Shown: piece by piece, positions 37,194 through 45,624 of the stretch | Position numbering within the stretch: position 1 is the stretch's first letter | Layout: the number at the start of each line of letters is the position of its first letter | Assembly (NCBI RefSeq): GCF_028606985.1 | Contig: NZ_CP117416.1 | Coordinates: 4,465,001 to 4,529,000, forward strand | Length of the DNA stretch: 64,000 nt | From: Paenibacillus kyungheensis | GTDB taxonomy: Bacteria; Bacillota; Bacilli; Paenibacillales; Paenibacillaceae | Direction: 5' to 3' | The notes under the pieces: generated by a model | Seen by the model: the letters and a program-made list of their open reading frames with translations, nothing else | Told to the model about the DNA's origin: nothing | The model's database searches: none | Made by a program: the position numbers and the translations under genes

Positions 37194-38396
37194 ATGATAA
37201 ATAAAGCAAATTCCAGAGCCATTTGTATTTTGGGTATGCACAGGAGTGGTACTTCTGCAATTGCTAGATCCATCAATTTATTAGGAGTTTATTTAGGAGA
37301 GTCAGAAAATCTACTCTCTGCGCAGGAAGATAATCCACATGGATTCTGGGAACACTTAAATATAATTGATATACAAAATCGTATATTATGGGAATTAGGA
37401 GTATCTTGGGATACTCCTGTTCCACTTGAAGAACTATGGTGGAAAAAACCCGAAATGATCCCTTTTCGAAATGAAATCAAACAATTTATAAGTCAGCAAA
37501 TGATTTCTCAAAATTTATGGGCTTGGAAAGATCCTAGAACATGTTTACTTCTTCCATTATGGCTAGATATATTGCAAGAATTAGGTGTTGAGGTTAACTT
37601 TGTTATTTCTATTCGTAATCCTTTAGATATTGCAAACTCTTTATTAAAAAGAAATAACATCCCTATACAAAAATCATTAGGAATATGGATGAATTACATG
37701 ATTTCTGTTGCAAGATGGACTGCAAACAGTAAATGTATTTTAGTTTCTTATGATGAATTTTTGGACGACTGGCATCAACAGTTATTTAATTTGTCACAAC
37801 AATTGAACTTACCTTGGCCAGAAAATGAATTAGAATTAAAAGAAAAAATGCAAAAATTTATAAATCCTCAATTTCGTCATAGCTACTCCAGTAATGATCA
37901 ATTAAAAGAAACAATAGGTTTAAAACCTTTTGTTAATCTTTACGATATTTATTTAAAAAAAATGAATTTTCAGCTTGATTATACTCTGCCACAAATAGAG
38001 GAAATCGCGTCAGAATATAAAGCTTATGCAGCGTTATTTGATATTGCTAATCTAACCAAAATAGAGCTACAGCAAAGAGTTGAGTTGATTGATACTCGGC
38101 ATAACATTCAACACTATTTGGGAGAATTACAAGAAGTACAAACTCAACTAAAATCACAACAGAATGAGCAAAAAAAAATAAATACCTTTTTGAATAACTC
38201 ATTGATTTCAGGTAAAGATACTGAAGAGAAGATATTGCATTTAGAAAAGATGATTTCAGCTTTGAGAGAAGATCAACACAGTTTGCAACAAATCTTACAA
38301 TCTAGAGGTTGGAACTATCTAAAAAAATACTATATTTATAGAGATTTATTATTCTCTAAATTAAAAAAGATAACAAAAAAACACTCTTCTAAATGA
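37194..38396 (+). CDS. Sulfotransferase-family protein with C-terminal coiled coil
   Basis: 400 residues. ATG 37194 has AAGGAG 7 nt upstream; an earlier ATG lacks a site. Residues 8-30 carry the 5'-phosphosulfate-type P-loop [20 protein letters not shown], and later [20 protein letters not shown] is the 3'-phosphate-binding strand and helix, as in PAPS-dependent sulfotransferases. [15 protein letters not shown] is also typical. Residues about 300-370 are coiled coil ([39 protein letters not shown]) and the end [15 protein letters not shown] with a basic tail resembles the C-terminus of the methyltransferase upstream. It probably modifies the cluster's glycan. The extreme C-terminus overlaps galU and a terminator stem. 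Confidence 0.78.
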   Translation: MINKANSRAICILGMHRSGTSAIARSINLLGVYLGESENLLSAQEDNPHGFWEHLNIIDIQNRILWELGVSWDTPVPLEELWWKKPEMIPFRNEIKQFISQQMISQNLWAWKDPRTCLLLPLWLDILQELGVEVNFVISIRNPLDIANSLLKRNNIPIQKSLGIWMNYMISVARWTANSKCILVSYDEFLDDWHQQLFNLSQQLNLPWPENELELKEKMQKFINPQFRHSYSSNDQLKETIGLKPFVNLYDIYLKKMNFQLDYTLPQIEEIASEYKAYAALFDIANLTKIELQQRVELIDTRHNIQHYLGELQEVQTQLKSQQNEQKKINTFLNNSLISGKDTEEKILHLEKMISALREDQHSLQQILQSRGWNYLKKYYIYRDLLFSKLKKITKKHSSK

Positions 38397-38412
38397 AAAG
38401 TGTTTTTTTGTT
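38372..38412. terminator. Bidirectional terminator inside two overlapping convergent genes
   Basis: AACAAAAAAACACT (38372-38385) pairs with AGTGTTTTTTTGTT (38399-38412), extended by two more pairs after one mismatch. The A7/T7 arms give T-tracts in both directions. It lies across the last codons and stops of the sulfotransferase (+) and galU (-) genes, which overlap by 8 bp. Confidence 0.7.
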
Positions 38413-39282
38413 ATCTTCTTCTGCTAAAATAGTGCGCAAATAACTTAATGTTTCTTCACGTAACTCAGGATGCTTCAAAGCATAGTGAATGGTTGTCTGT
38501 ACGAATCCACTTTTCTCACCCACATCATGACGTAAGCCTTCAAATTGATATGCTAGAATTTTTTCTTTTAATGCTAATTGTGAGATGGCATCTGTAAGTT
38601 GAATTTCTCCACCTACACCAATTTGCTGATTGCCTAAGATGTTAAATATCTCCGGGGTTAAAATATATCTGCCCATAATCGCTAGATTAGAAGGAGCATT
38701 TTCTCTAGCAGGCTTTTCTACTAACCCTTTAGCTTGATACAAGCGATCTGAAATAGGTAAAGAATCTACAATCCCATAACGAGAAACCTCATTCCAATCG
38801 ACTTCTTTGACACCTACAATAGATGATTCATATTCTTCATATACATCCATCATTTGCTTCAGACAAGGAATATCAGATTCGACAATATCATCACCTAGAA
38901 GAACAGCAAACGGTTCGTTACCGATAAACTTACGAGCACACCAGATCGCATGTCCGAGTCCTTTTGGTTCTTTCTGACGAATATAATGAATATCTGCCAT
39001 TTCAGAAGGTTTGCGTACAGCATCAAGTAAATCCCATTTTTCTTTTTCAGCTAGATTGTGTTCCAGTTCAAATGAGGAATCAAAATGATCTTCAATCGCG
39101 CGCTTACCTTTACCTGTAACGATAATAATATCTTCAATTCCGGAAGCTACCGCTTCTTCGATAATATATTGAATCGTTGGTTTGTCTACAATCGGTAACA
39201 TTTCTTTCGGCATCGCTTTGGTGGCAGGTAAAAAACGTGTTCCTAGTCCTGCTGCTGGAATAATCGCTTTACGGATTTTCAA
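38389..39282 (-). CDS. galU: UTP-glucose-1-phosphate uridylyltransferase, copy 1
   Basis: Makes UDP-glucose from UTP and glucose-1-phosphate. 297 residues. [20 protein letters not shown] is the nucleotidyl-binding signature, [11 protein letters not shown] holds a metal aspartate, and GLVEKP and [10 protein letters not shown] are conserved. I chose the TTG at 39282: AGGAG is 7-8 nt away, whereas the ATG two codons earlier is only 1-2 nt from the site, and the TTG start gives the same N-terminus as copy 2. The first 68 residues are identical to copy 2. The C-terminus KKTLFI is encoded in the shared terminator hairpin and is absent from copy 2. Confidence 0.92.
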   Translation of the reverse strand: MKIRKAIIPAAGLGTRFLPATKAMPKEMLPIVDKPTIQYIIEEAVASGIEDIIIVTGKGKRAIEDHFDSSFELEHNLAEKEKWDLLDAVRKPSEMADIHYIRQKEPKGLGHAIWCARKFIGNEPFAVLLGDDIVESDIPCLKQMMDVYEEYESSIVGVKEVDWNEVSRYGIVDSLPISDRLYQAKGLVEKPARENAPSNLAIMGRYILTPEIFNILGNQQIGVGGEIQLTDAISQLALKEKILAYQFEGLRHDVGEKSGFVQTTIHYALKHPELREETLSYLRTILAEEDNKKTLFI

Positions 39283-39314
39283 TTTCATTCTCCTCTATAT
39301 CTAATCATAGATAT

Positions 39315-39344
39315 AATATACTTCATTCTTTATAGATAGACCAA
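39315..39344 (-). promoter_or_regulatory. Promoter of galU copy 1
   Basis: Minus strand TTGGTC (39339-39344), 18-bp spacer, TATATT (39315-39320), 32 bp before the start and directly after the copy 2 terminator, so the two galU copies are separately transcribed. Confidence 0.45.
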
Positions 39345-39354
39345 CTTATAAAAT

Positions 39355-39389
39355 AAAGAGGCTTTCTCTAATAATGAGAAAGCCTCTTT
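39355..39389 (-). terminator. Terminator of the otsAB-galU operon
   Basis: 14-bp perfect stem (39355-39368 with 39376-39389; GAGGCTTTCTC core) and 7-nt loop, followed by TTTATTTT on the minus strand, 5 bp beyond the stop of galU copy 2. Confidence 0.8.
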
Positions 39390-39393
39390 TAGC

Positions 39394-40278
39394 TTATTTA
39401 TTTTCTTCTTTTGCCATAATTTCATGCAAATATTCTAATGTCGATTCACGCAACTCAGGATGTTGCAATGCGTAGTGAATCGTAGTTTGTACGAATCCGC
39501 TCTTCTCACCAACATCATGACGTAAGCCTTCGAATTGGTAAGCAAAGATATCTTGTTTTTCACCTAACTTGGAAATAGCATCGGTTAACTGAATTTCGCC
39601 ACCTGCGCCAGCATCTTGATTACCTAAAATATCGAAGATTTCAGGAGTCAAAATGTAACGACCCATAATCGCCAAGTTTGAAGGTGCTTCTTCGCGTGGT
39701 GGTTTCTCTACTAGACCTTTGGTTTTGTATAGACGATCCGATTCTGTCGTAGGATCAGCATCGACTAATCCATAACGAGATACATGCTCCCATGGCACTT
39801 CTTTCACACCGACTACAGAAGACTCATGCTTCTCATACACATCCATCATCTGCTTCAGACAAGGAACATCGGATTCCACAATATCATCGCCTAGAAGCAC
39901 TGCAAATGGCTCATCTCCGATAAATTTACGAGCACACCAAATCGCATGCCCTAGTCCTTTCGGTTCTTTCTGACGAATGTAGTGAATATCTGCCATTTCA
40001 GAAGATTCACGTACAGCATCTAGAAGTTTCCATTTTTCTTTTTCTTCTAGATTTTGTTCCAATTCAAACGAGTAATCGAAATGATCTTCGATCGCGCGTT
40101 TACCTTTACCTGTAACGATAATAATATCTTCGATGCCGGAAGCTACAGCTTCTTCGATAATATATTGAATCGTTGGTTTGTCTACAATTGGTAACATTTC
40201 TTTTGGCATTGCTTTGGTTGCAGGCAAGAAACGTGTTCCTAGTCCTGCTGCTGGGATAATGGCTTTACGAATTTTCAT
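39394..40278 (-). CDS. galU: UTP-glucose-1-phosphate uridylyltransferase, copy 2
   Basis: 294-residue paralogue of the downstream galU, with the same signatures ([50 protein letters not shown]). Differences from copy 1 are concentrated in surface positions, with a three-residue insertion near [17 protein letters not shown] lies 8 nt before the ATG. It starts 47 bp after the trehalose synthase fusion with no terminator between, so it probably supplies UDP-glucose to the fused enzyme on the same mRNA. Confidence 0.94.
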   Translation of the reverse strand: MKIRKAIIPAAGLGTRFLPATKAMPKEMLPIVDKPTIQYIIEEAVASGIEDIIIVTGKGKRAIEDHFDYSFELEQNLEEKEKWKLLDAVRESSEMADIHYIRQKEPKGLGHAIWCARKFIGDEPFAVLLGDDIVESDVPCLKQMMDVYEKHESSVVGVKEVPWEHVSRYGLVDADPTTESDRLYKTKGLVEKPPREEAPSNLAIMGRYILTPEIFDILGNQDAGAGGEIQLTDAISKLGEKQDIFAYQFEGLRHDVGEKSGFVQTTIHYALQHPELRESTLEYLHEIMAKEENK

Positions 40279-40325
40279 GGTTCAAACTCCTTTTTCTATG
40301 CTTGATTGCATCTATAGATTATATA

Positions 40326-42533
40326 TTATACTTCTTGTTTGTTTTGTGTAACTAATCTTTTGAGCAATAAACGCATATCTTTTACCGATTTCAAACGGTA
40401 ATTAGCATGTGTATTGCCTGTTCCGATTTTGACGGAATATGAATCTTTTGGAAGCGCTGAGAACAAATCTTCATCTGTTGTATCATCGCCTACACCCAAA
40501 ATAAAGTCATATTCTTGATCACGAAGCAACAAATGCGCTCCATGTCCTTTGTTAATACGGTTATCTTTCACTTCTAGCACTTTATTACCTTCTAGTACAC
40601 CGATACTCATCGAATTGGTTATCGACAACAACGCTTCTTTAAGCTCGTCACGTTTGAGTCCGATCATATCAGGTTCGCACTGTCTGTAATGCCATGCTAA
40701 CGAGTATTCTTTTTCTTCAATTAACGATCCTGGCGTACGATCTGTATACTTCTCTAAAATATGACGAATCGTATCTTTCCAATCGTTATCCACATTGACA
40801 GTCATCATCCACTCTTCGTCTGCTCCTGGCTTACGGAACCACAGACCATGAGAAGCGATAATATGAAGATCCAGATCACCTAGCCATTTTTCCATTACAA
40901 AGCGATCTCGTCCCGTAATAATAACAACTGTATTACGAGGGTCTTTGCATAGATCAGCAAGCAATTGCTTCAGCTCTTCGTCTGGCTTCGCTTGTTCTGG
41001 TGTAGGCTTAAATCCTACCAATGTACCGTCATAATCTAAGAACAGTAATCGTTTTTCTGAATCGCTATACACTTTTTCCATATCTGAATACCCAGATTTG
41101 AGATTCAGAAGTGGACGAGTAGGGGTCTGCTCTTCAGTTGTATTTTTAAGAGCTACCAGGAATTCATCTGCCCAGAATTTCACATTATAACGGGAAAGAC
41201 GAACATGTAGCATTTTGTTACGTTCGATTTTTTCATGATCTGGCATATCAAGTGCTGTTTTGATACCTGCGGCAATTTCGCCGTAATCGTTCGGATTCAC
41301 GATAACACCTTCGCCCAACTCACTCGCTGCTCCTGCTGTTTCACTTAGAACAATCATACCTTTGTAATCAGTACGCGAAGCGATATATTCTTTAGCAACA
41401 AGGTTCATACCATCGCGTAGTGGAGTTACTAAGAGCACATCACTATTGCGGTAGAAAGCGATAAGATCGTCTTGCGTAAATGTACGGAAAAAGAACCAGA
41501 CTGGCATCCAGCTCAGTGTACCGAATTTACCATTCACTTCACTAACCAGTTCTTCGATTTCACGTTTTAGCGAATCATATGCTTCTACACCGACACGAGA
41601 AGGCGCTACGATGAGGTTTAAGCGTACTTTCTCATGATATTCCGGGTATTGCGCCAGAAATTGCTTGAACGCTTTAATACGGTCTGGAATCCCTTTGGTG
41701 TAATCTAAGCGATCGACCGAGATAATATTTTGTACACTTTTTGTGCTTTCGATAAATTCTTGTGCTTCTGAGGACAAATTCTGAGATTGATTCGGTGCTG
41801 CAAAGTAGTCGTAATCAATACCCATCGGGAAAGCATCCACTTGCACAGTATGTGTTTCTCCATTGATTTTGTATAAGTTATGTTCTTTACCTAAAATACG
41901 ACGTACACTACTTAAAAAGTGGCGTACATAATCATAAGTATGGAATCCGATCAGATTAGCTCCCAATAATCCTTGCAAGATCTCTTCGCGCCAGATTAAC
42001 AGACGATAGATTTCGAATGAAGGGAATGGAATATGAAGAAAAAACCCAATCCGAGTATCGGGATATTTTTCTCTGATCATCTGTGGAAGTAACATTAATT
42101 GATAATCATGAATCCAGATCGTATCATTTGGTTCGATCACAGGCTCTAACGCATCAAAAAACTTCTGATTGACGTTTTTGTAAGCATCCCATGTCTCTGT
42201 ATTGTACTCTGCTTTGTCGTTAAAATAATGGAACAACGGCCAGATCGTTTCATTACAGAATCCATGGTAATATTGCTCAATCTCTTGTTCCGACAAAAAG
42301 ATCGGTAAACAGTTATATGATTCTTGCAATTCACTATTGATCGTTTGTGTTTCTTCTTCGTTAAGATCGTCTTGTGCTACTCCAGGCCATCCTGCCCATA
42401 GACTATCGGATTGTTCGTGGTAGCTTTTTAGACCGGTAGCCAGTCCACCTATACTTTTACTATATTCAATCTCTGTTTCACCTTTTTTTACAGTTACAGG
42501 TAAACGGTTGGATACAAAAATAATTTTACTCAT
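40326..42533 (-). CDS. Fused trehalose-6-phosphate synthase / trehalose-6-phosphatase
   Basis: 735-residue bifunctional enzyme turning UDP-glucose and glucose-6-phosphate into trehalose. The GT20 synthase half (1-470) begins FVSNRLPVTV and carries IGGLATGL, WIHDYQLMLLPQMIREKYP, FFLHIPFPSFEIYR, RLDYTKGIPDRI and TPLRDGMNLVAKEYI. The phosphatase half (480-735) has the HAD nucleophile motif LFLDYDGTLVGF, VIITGRDR, and GVGDDTTDEDLF, so both active sites look complete. ATG 42533 is chosen because AGGAGAGGGG is just upstream; the longer frame starts inside the site. It is co-transcribed with galU copy 2. Trehalose is a common osmolyte and stress protectant. Confidence 0.93.
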   Translation of the reverse strand: MSKIIFVSNRLPVTVKKGETEIEYSKSIGGLATGLKSYHEQSDSLWAGWPGVAQDDLNEEETQTINSELQESYNCLPIFLSEQEIEQYYHGFCNETIWPLFHYFNDKAEYNTETWDAYKNVNQKFFDALEPVIEPNDTIWIHDYQLMLLPQMIREKYPDTRIGFFLHIPFPSFEIYRLLIWREEILQGLLGANLIGFHTYDYVRHFLSSVRRILGKEHNLYKINGETHTVQVDAFPMGIDYDYFAAPNQSQNLSSEAQEFIESTKSVQNIISVDRLDYTKGIPDRIKAFKQFLAQYPEYHEKVRLNLIVAPSRVGVEAYDSLKREIEELVSEVNGKFGTLSWMPVWFFFRTFTQDDLIAFYRNSDVLLVTPLRDGMNLVAKEYIASRTDYKGMIVLSETAGAASELGEGVIVNPNDYGEIAAGIKTALDMPDHEKIERNKMLHVRLSRYNVKFWADEFLVALKNTTEEQTPTRPLLNLKSGYSDMEKVYSDSEKRLLFLDYDGTLVGFKPTPEQAKPDEELKQLLADLCKDPRNTVVIITGRDRFVMEKWLGDLDLHIIASHGLWFRKPGADEEWMMTVNVDNDWKDTIRHILEKYTDRTPGSLIEEKEYSLAWHYRQCEPDMIGLKRDELKEALLSITNSMSIGVLEGNKVLEVKDNRINKGHGAHLLLRDQEYDFILGVGDDTTDEDLFSALPKDSYSVKIGTGNTHANYRLKSVKDMRLLLKRLVTQNKQEV

Positions 42534-42873
42534 TGAATCCCCTCTCCTAAACAATAATTGAATAATTATGTGATTGGCTTGCTTTTCATTATGTGTAAAT
42601 CGCCTGAATTTATCAGACCATTTCTTTCATTTGACTTCACCGACAGTAAAGTCATTGCTTATGCAAATTACCCTTAATTTATATGTACGACTCAACATGG
42701 CTGATCACAAATCATTATGAGAACCTTTTCATCCGCTATATCTCTGGAAAAATAATGATTGCAAAATCAGCAAAATTATCAGTCTATTTGTAGGTGAACG
42801 ATCGTCCACTGGGACATAAAAAAAGAGAATGCTTAGCGCATTCTCTTTATCTTATATCTATATACATTTCTGA
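42534..42873. other. 340-bp gap upstream of the trehalose gene
   Basis: Contains the terminator of the U32 gene at its far end. The remaining 285 bp are AT-rich and must hold the promoter of the otsAB-galU operon, but I see no strong sigma-A or sigma-B match and no small gene. Confidence 0.5.
42822..42848 (-). terminator. Terminator of the U32 gene
   Basis: 11-bp stem (AAAGAGAATGC at 42822-42832 with 42838-42848), 5-nt loop, then seven T's on the minus strand, 26 bp past the stop. Confidence 0.85.
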
Positions 42874-45387
42874 TTATTTGACCAATTGTCCGCGGGTTAC
42901 ACCTAGCTGATTAGTAGCTTTCAAAGTACGCCATACTTGAGTACCGTTGATCTCACCACGTAATGCTTTGGTATACAATTCGATCACTTCTGTGACTTGC
43001 TCTGGTGTTTCTTCAAGGAACTCAATACGATAACTAGGCACTCCCAATTGTAGGAAATCACTTAGGTATTCAGCACCTGATTGTTCAATCGCATTATAAA
43101 CGGTATTACGACATCCTTCATCTACACGTACAGGATGAGACATACCAATACGGTCTTGCAACGAAACCCGTTTCTCTTCACAAGGACGACCACAGTTCGT
43201 ATAGTCTGTGCCTTCGCTAAGGAAAGTGCAATATACACAATGCTCGGTATGGAACATTGGCATATGCTGATGAATAACGACTTCTAACTGAGAAGTCTGT
43301 GTACGACTGAGCAAATCAACCATTTGTTGAATATTGAGATCGTATGAAGGTGTAATACGGTCAACACCTGCTTCTAAAAATAGATCTACTGTTTTGTGAT
43401 TTGCTACATTCAAAGAGAAATCTCCGATTAATTCTGGGTGATTTTCTTCTGGATGTGTCTGACGACGACTCAAGTAATAATACAATGCTCCTGTATTACG
43501 TACCAGTACTGCATCTGGTTGGAGACGTAGAATATTGGCATGGTAACCATTCTCACCAGGCATATGAATACGTGGTGTCGCTAACGCGATCTTTTTACCG
43601 GCTGCACGTACAGCGGCAACAGCAGCAGGAAATTGCTTAATAAATTCAAAGTCAGCATAGATCATTTCGATTCCAGCTTGTAGTGCTGCTTCCACTTGCT
43701 CTACACTACGGCACAATGCTGTCAATGTTGCTGCTGTTCCTTGAACAGGCGCAGAGGCTGCCACAGAATCACCGTATACTTCGATATCACGTTGAATATA
43801 CACAGGTGGCTTCGGACGCTCTCCAGCAAGCTGTTCTACTGCCTGACGACGAATATTATTTAATTCACGCATCGGGATAATAATATCACCATGCAATTGC
43901 ACTTCTAATTGATCTAATTGGAAAACAGTGCCTCCCAGACGGCCAAATTGTTCTTCCAGTAATTCAGAAGTCATTGGACGTTTAGCAGCAATCTCTAGTT
44001 CCATTTCAGAATCGACACGTACAGTGACTCCTTTTTGTACATCTGTCCACCATGTGACTAAAGGCTGTCCTACATGCCCTACAGCTTTGACATGAACAGG
44101 GAATACACGATAAGGCTTCTCGGTATCAAAGCTTTGTCTCATCCGTTTGTCGAGCGCAGGATCATTGGTTTTCCATAATTTATCACCGACATGTACACGA
44201 TGTAGATTCACATCGTTACGACCTGGAACAATATCAACCATCCATGTCTCATCAGCTTCGCCTTCGATTTTTACGCCTTTACGACGTAAATCATAGACAC
44301 GTCCGCCTTGCTCTTTTTGCGTAGGATCTCCTGCGTCAAATACAATCCCGTCTCCACGTTTAAGCGGAGCTTCTAAGCGGCAGACTACGCCATCGCGTAA
44401 TACTTGCTCGACGCGACCCATATAGACACCACGACTTTTTGGAAATGTACCGTCTACCAATTTTTTGTTATTCGTTCCATCTAAGAAACCATGGGTGAAT
44501 CCACGAGAAAAGCTTTGTTCCAATTCACGAATATCTTCGCGTGTAATCGAATCACGATCTCCTTCAAAATAACGATCGATCGCTTTACGGTATTTGCTCA
44601 CAACGTTGGCTACATATTCAGGCGTTTTGAGACGACCTTCAATTTTGAAAGAAGTCACTCCTGCTTCGATTAATTCAGGCATAATATCGATAGCCGCCAA
44701 ATCTTTAGGAGAAAGCAAATACGTCACGTCTCCCATAATTTTCTGCGTTCCATCCACCATTAGATCATATGGCAAACGACAAGCTTGCGCACATTCTCCA
44801 CGGTTAGCAGAACGTCCGCCCCACATTTCAGAAGTTAAACATTGACCGGAATACGATACACATAGTGCGCCATGAACAAATACTTCCATTGGCAAACGTG
44901 CTTGCTCACCGATTTTTTTGATTTGTTTAAGGTTATTTTCACGTCCAAGTACTACACGCTCAATATCAAATGGCTTCGTAAATTCAACTGCTTCTGGTGA
45001 TGTAATTGTCATCTGTGTCGAACCATGAATCGGGAAGTCTGGTGAAATCTCACGAATCATTTTAACCAATCCCAAATCCTGTACGATAACTGCATCTACA
45101 CCTGCCACAACACAAGCATCAATCAATTCACGAGCATCGGATAATTCATTTTCAAATACCAGTATATTAAAGGTTAAAAACCCTTTGACTCCGTAGCTAT
45201 GCAAAAACGACATAATCTCAGGCAATTCATCCATACGGAAATTGTTCGCACGTGCTCGTGCATTGAACTTCTCCACGCCAAAAAAGACTGCGTCTGCCCC
45301 ATTGGCTACCGCCGCCCGCATGCAGTCCCAGTCACCCGCAGGTGCTAAAAGCTCCACGTCTTCTCTTCGTAACCCTGTATCACTCAT
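42874..45387 (-). CDS. U32-family protein, probable tRNA/rRNA hydroxylation factor (RlhA-like)
   Basis: 837 residues. ATG 45387 (MSDTGLRREDVELLAPAG) is preferred; AGGAGG lies 13 nt upstream, somewhat far. The N-terminal U32 core has ELLAPAGDWDCMRAAVANGA, QDLGLVKMIREISPD, HGALCVSYSGQCLTSEMWGG and ANRGECAQACRLPYD (conserved cysteines), followed by SPKDLAAIDIMPELIEAGV and FKIEGRLKTPEYVANVV. The middle part is a DUF3656-like region. The C-terminal half carries a second U32-type unit with HCVYC, CGRPCEEK and a late GCRNTVYNA. Members such as E. coli RlhA and TrhP act in RNA hydroxylation rather than proteolysis, and the cysteines fit an iron-sulfur cluster. Collagenase activity is doubtful. Confidence 0.88.
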   Translation of the reverse strand: MSDTGLRREDVELLAPAGDWDCMRAAVANGADAVFFGVEKFNARARANNFRMDELPEIMSFLHSYGVKGFLTFNILVFENELSDARELIDACVVAGVDAVIVQDLGLVKMIREISPDFPIHGSTQMTITSPEAVEFTKPFDIERVVLGRENNLKQIKKIGEQARLPMEVFVHGALCVSYSGQCLTSEMWGGRSANRGECAQACRLPYDLMVDGTQKIMGDVTYLLSPKDLAAIDIMPELIEAGVTSFKIEGRLKTPEYVANVVSKYRKAIDRYFEGDRDSITREDIRELEQSFSRGFTHGFLDGTNNKKLVDGTFPKSRGVYMGRVEQVLRDGVVCRLEAPLKRGDGIVFDAGDPTQKEQGGRVYDLRRKGVKIEGEADETWMVDIVPGRNDVNLHRVHVGDKLWKTNDPALDKRMRQSFDTEKPYRVFPVHVKAVGHVGQPLVTWWTDVQKGVTVRVDSEMELEIAAKRPMTSELLEEQFGRLGGTVFQLDQLEVQLHGDIIIPMRELNNIRRQAVEQLAGERPKPPVYIQRDIEVYGDSVAASAPVQGTAATLTALCRSVEQVEAALQAGIEMIYADFEFIKQFPAAVAAVRAAGKKIALATPRIHMPGENGYHANILRLQPDAVLVRNTGALYYYLSRRQTHPEENHPELIGDFSLNVANHKTVDLFLEAGVDRITPSYDLNIQQMVDLLSRTQTSQLEVVIHQHMPMFHTEHCVYCTFLSEGTDYTNCGRPCEEKRVSLQDRIGMSHPVRVDEGCRNTVYNAIEQSGAEYLSDFLQLGVPSYRIEFLEETPEQVTEVIELYTKALRGEINGTQVWRTLKATNQLGVTRGQLVK

Positions 45388-45586
45388 GTAAAGTTTATAT
45401 CCTCCTAGATTGCCATAACATTGGCAACACGTTTTAATATTGATCATGCGATCATGTATATCAACAGATACGATGATTTAAATTTATTCTAATTCCAGTG
45501 TAACAGACCGAAGAGCGTCTATCTACCTTATTGCTTGAATTTTCAATGAAAATCATGATCTTTTTTCATCTTTATTCATAAGAAAA

Positions 45587-45606
45587 AGCTACCGGTAAAG
45601 GTAGCT
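45587..45606 (-). terminator. Terminator of the stalk-domain protein gene
   Basis: 7-bp stem AGCTACC/GGTAGCT (45587-45593 with 45600-45606), 6-nt loop, followed by TTTTCTTA on the minus strand, 18 bp beyond the stop. Confidence 0.7.
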
Positions 45607-45624
45607 CTGTTCTTATAGACCTAT

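Noticed and set aside
42534-42820. Sigma-B-type promoter before the trehalose gene
   Set aside because: Expected from the stress role, but no GTTTAA...GGGTAT pair was seen.
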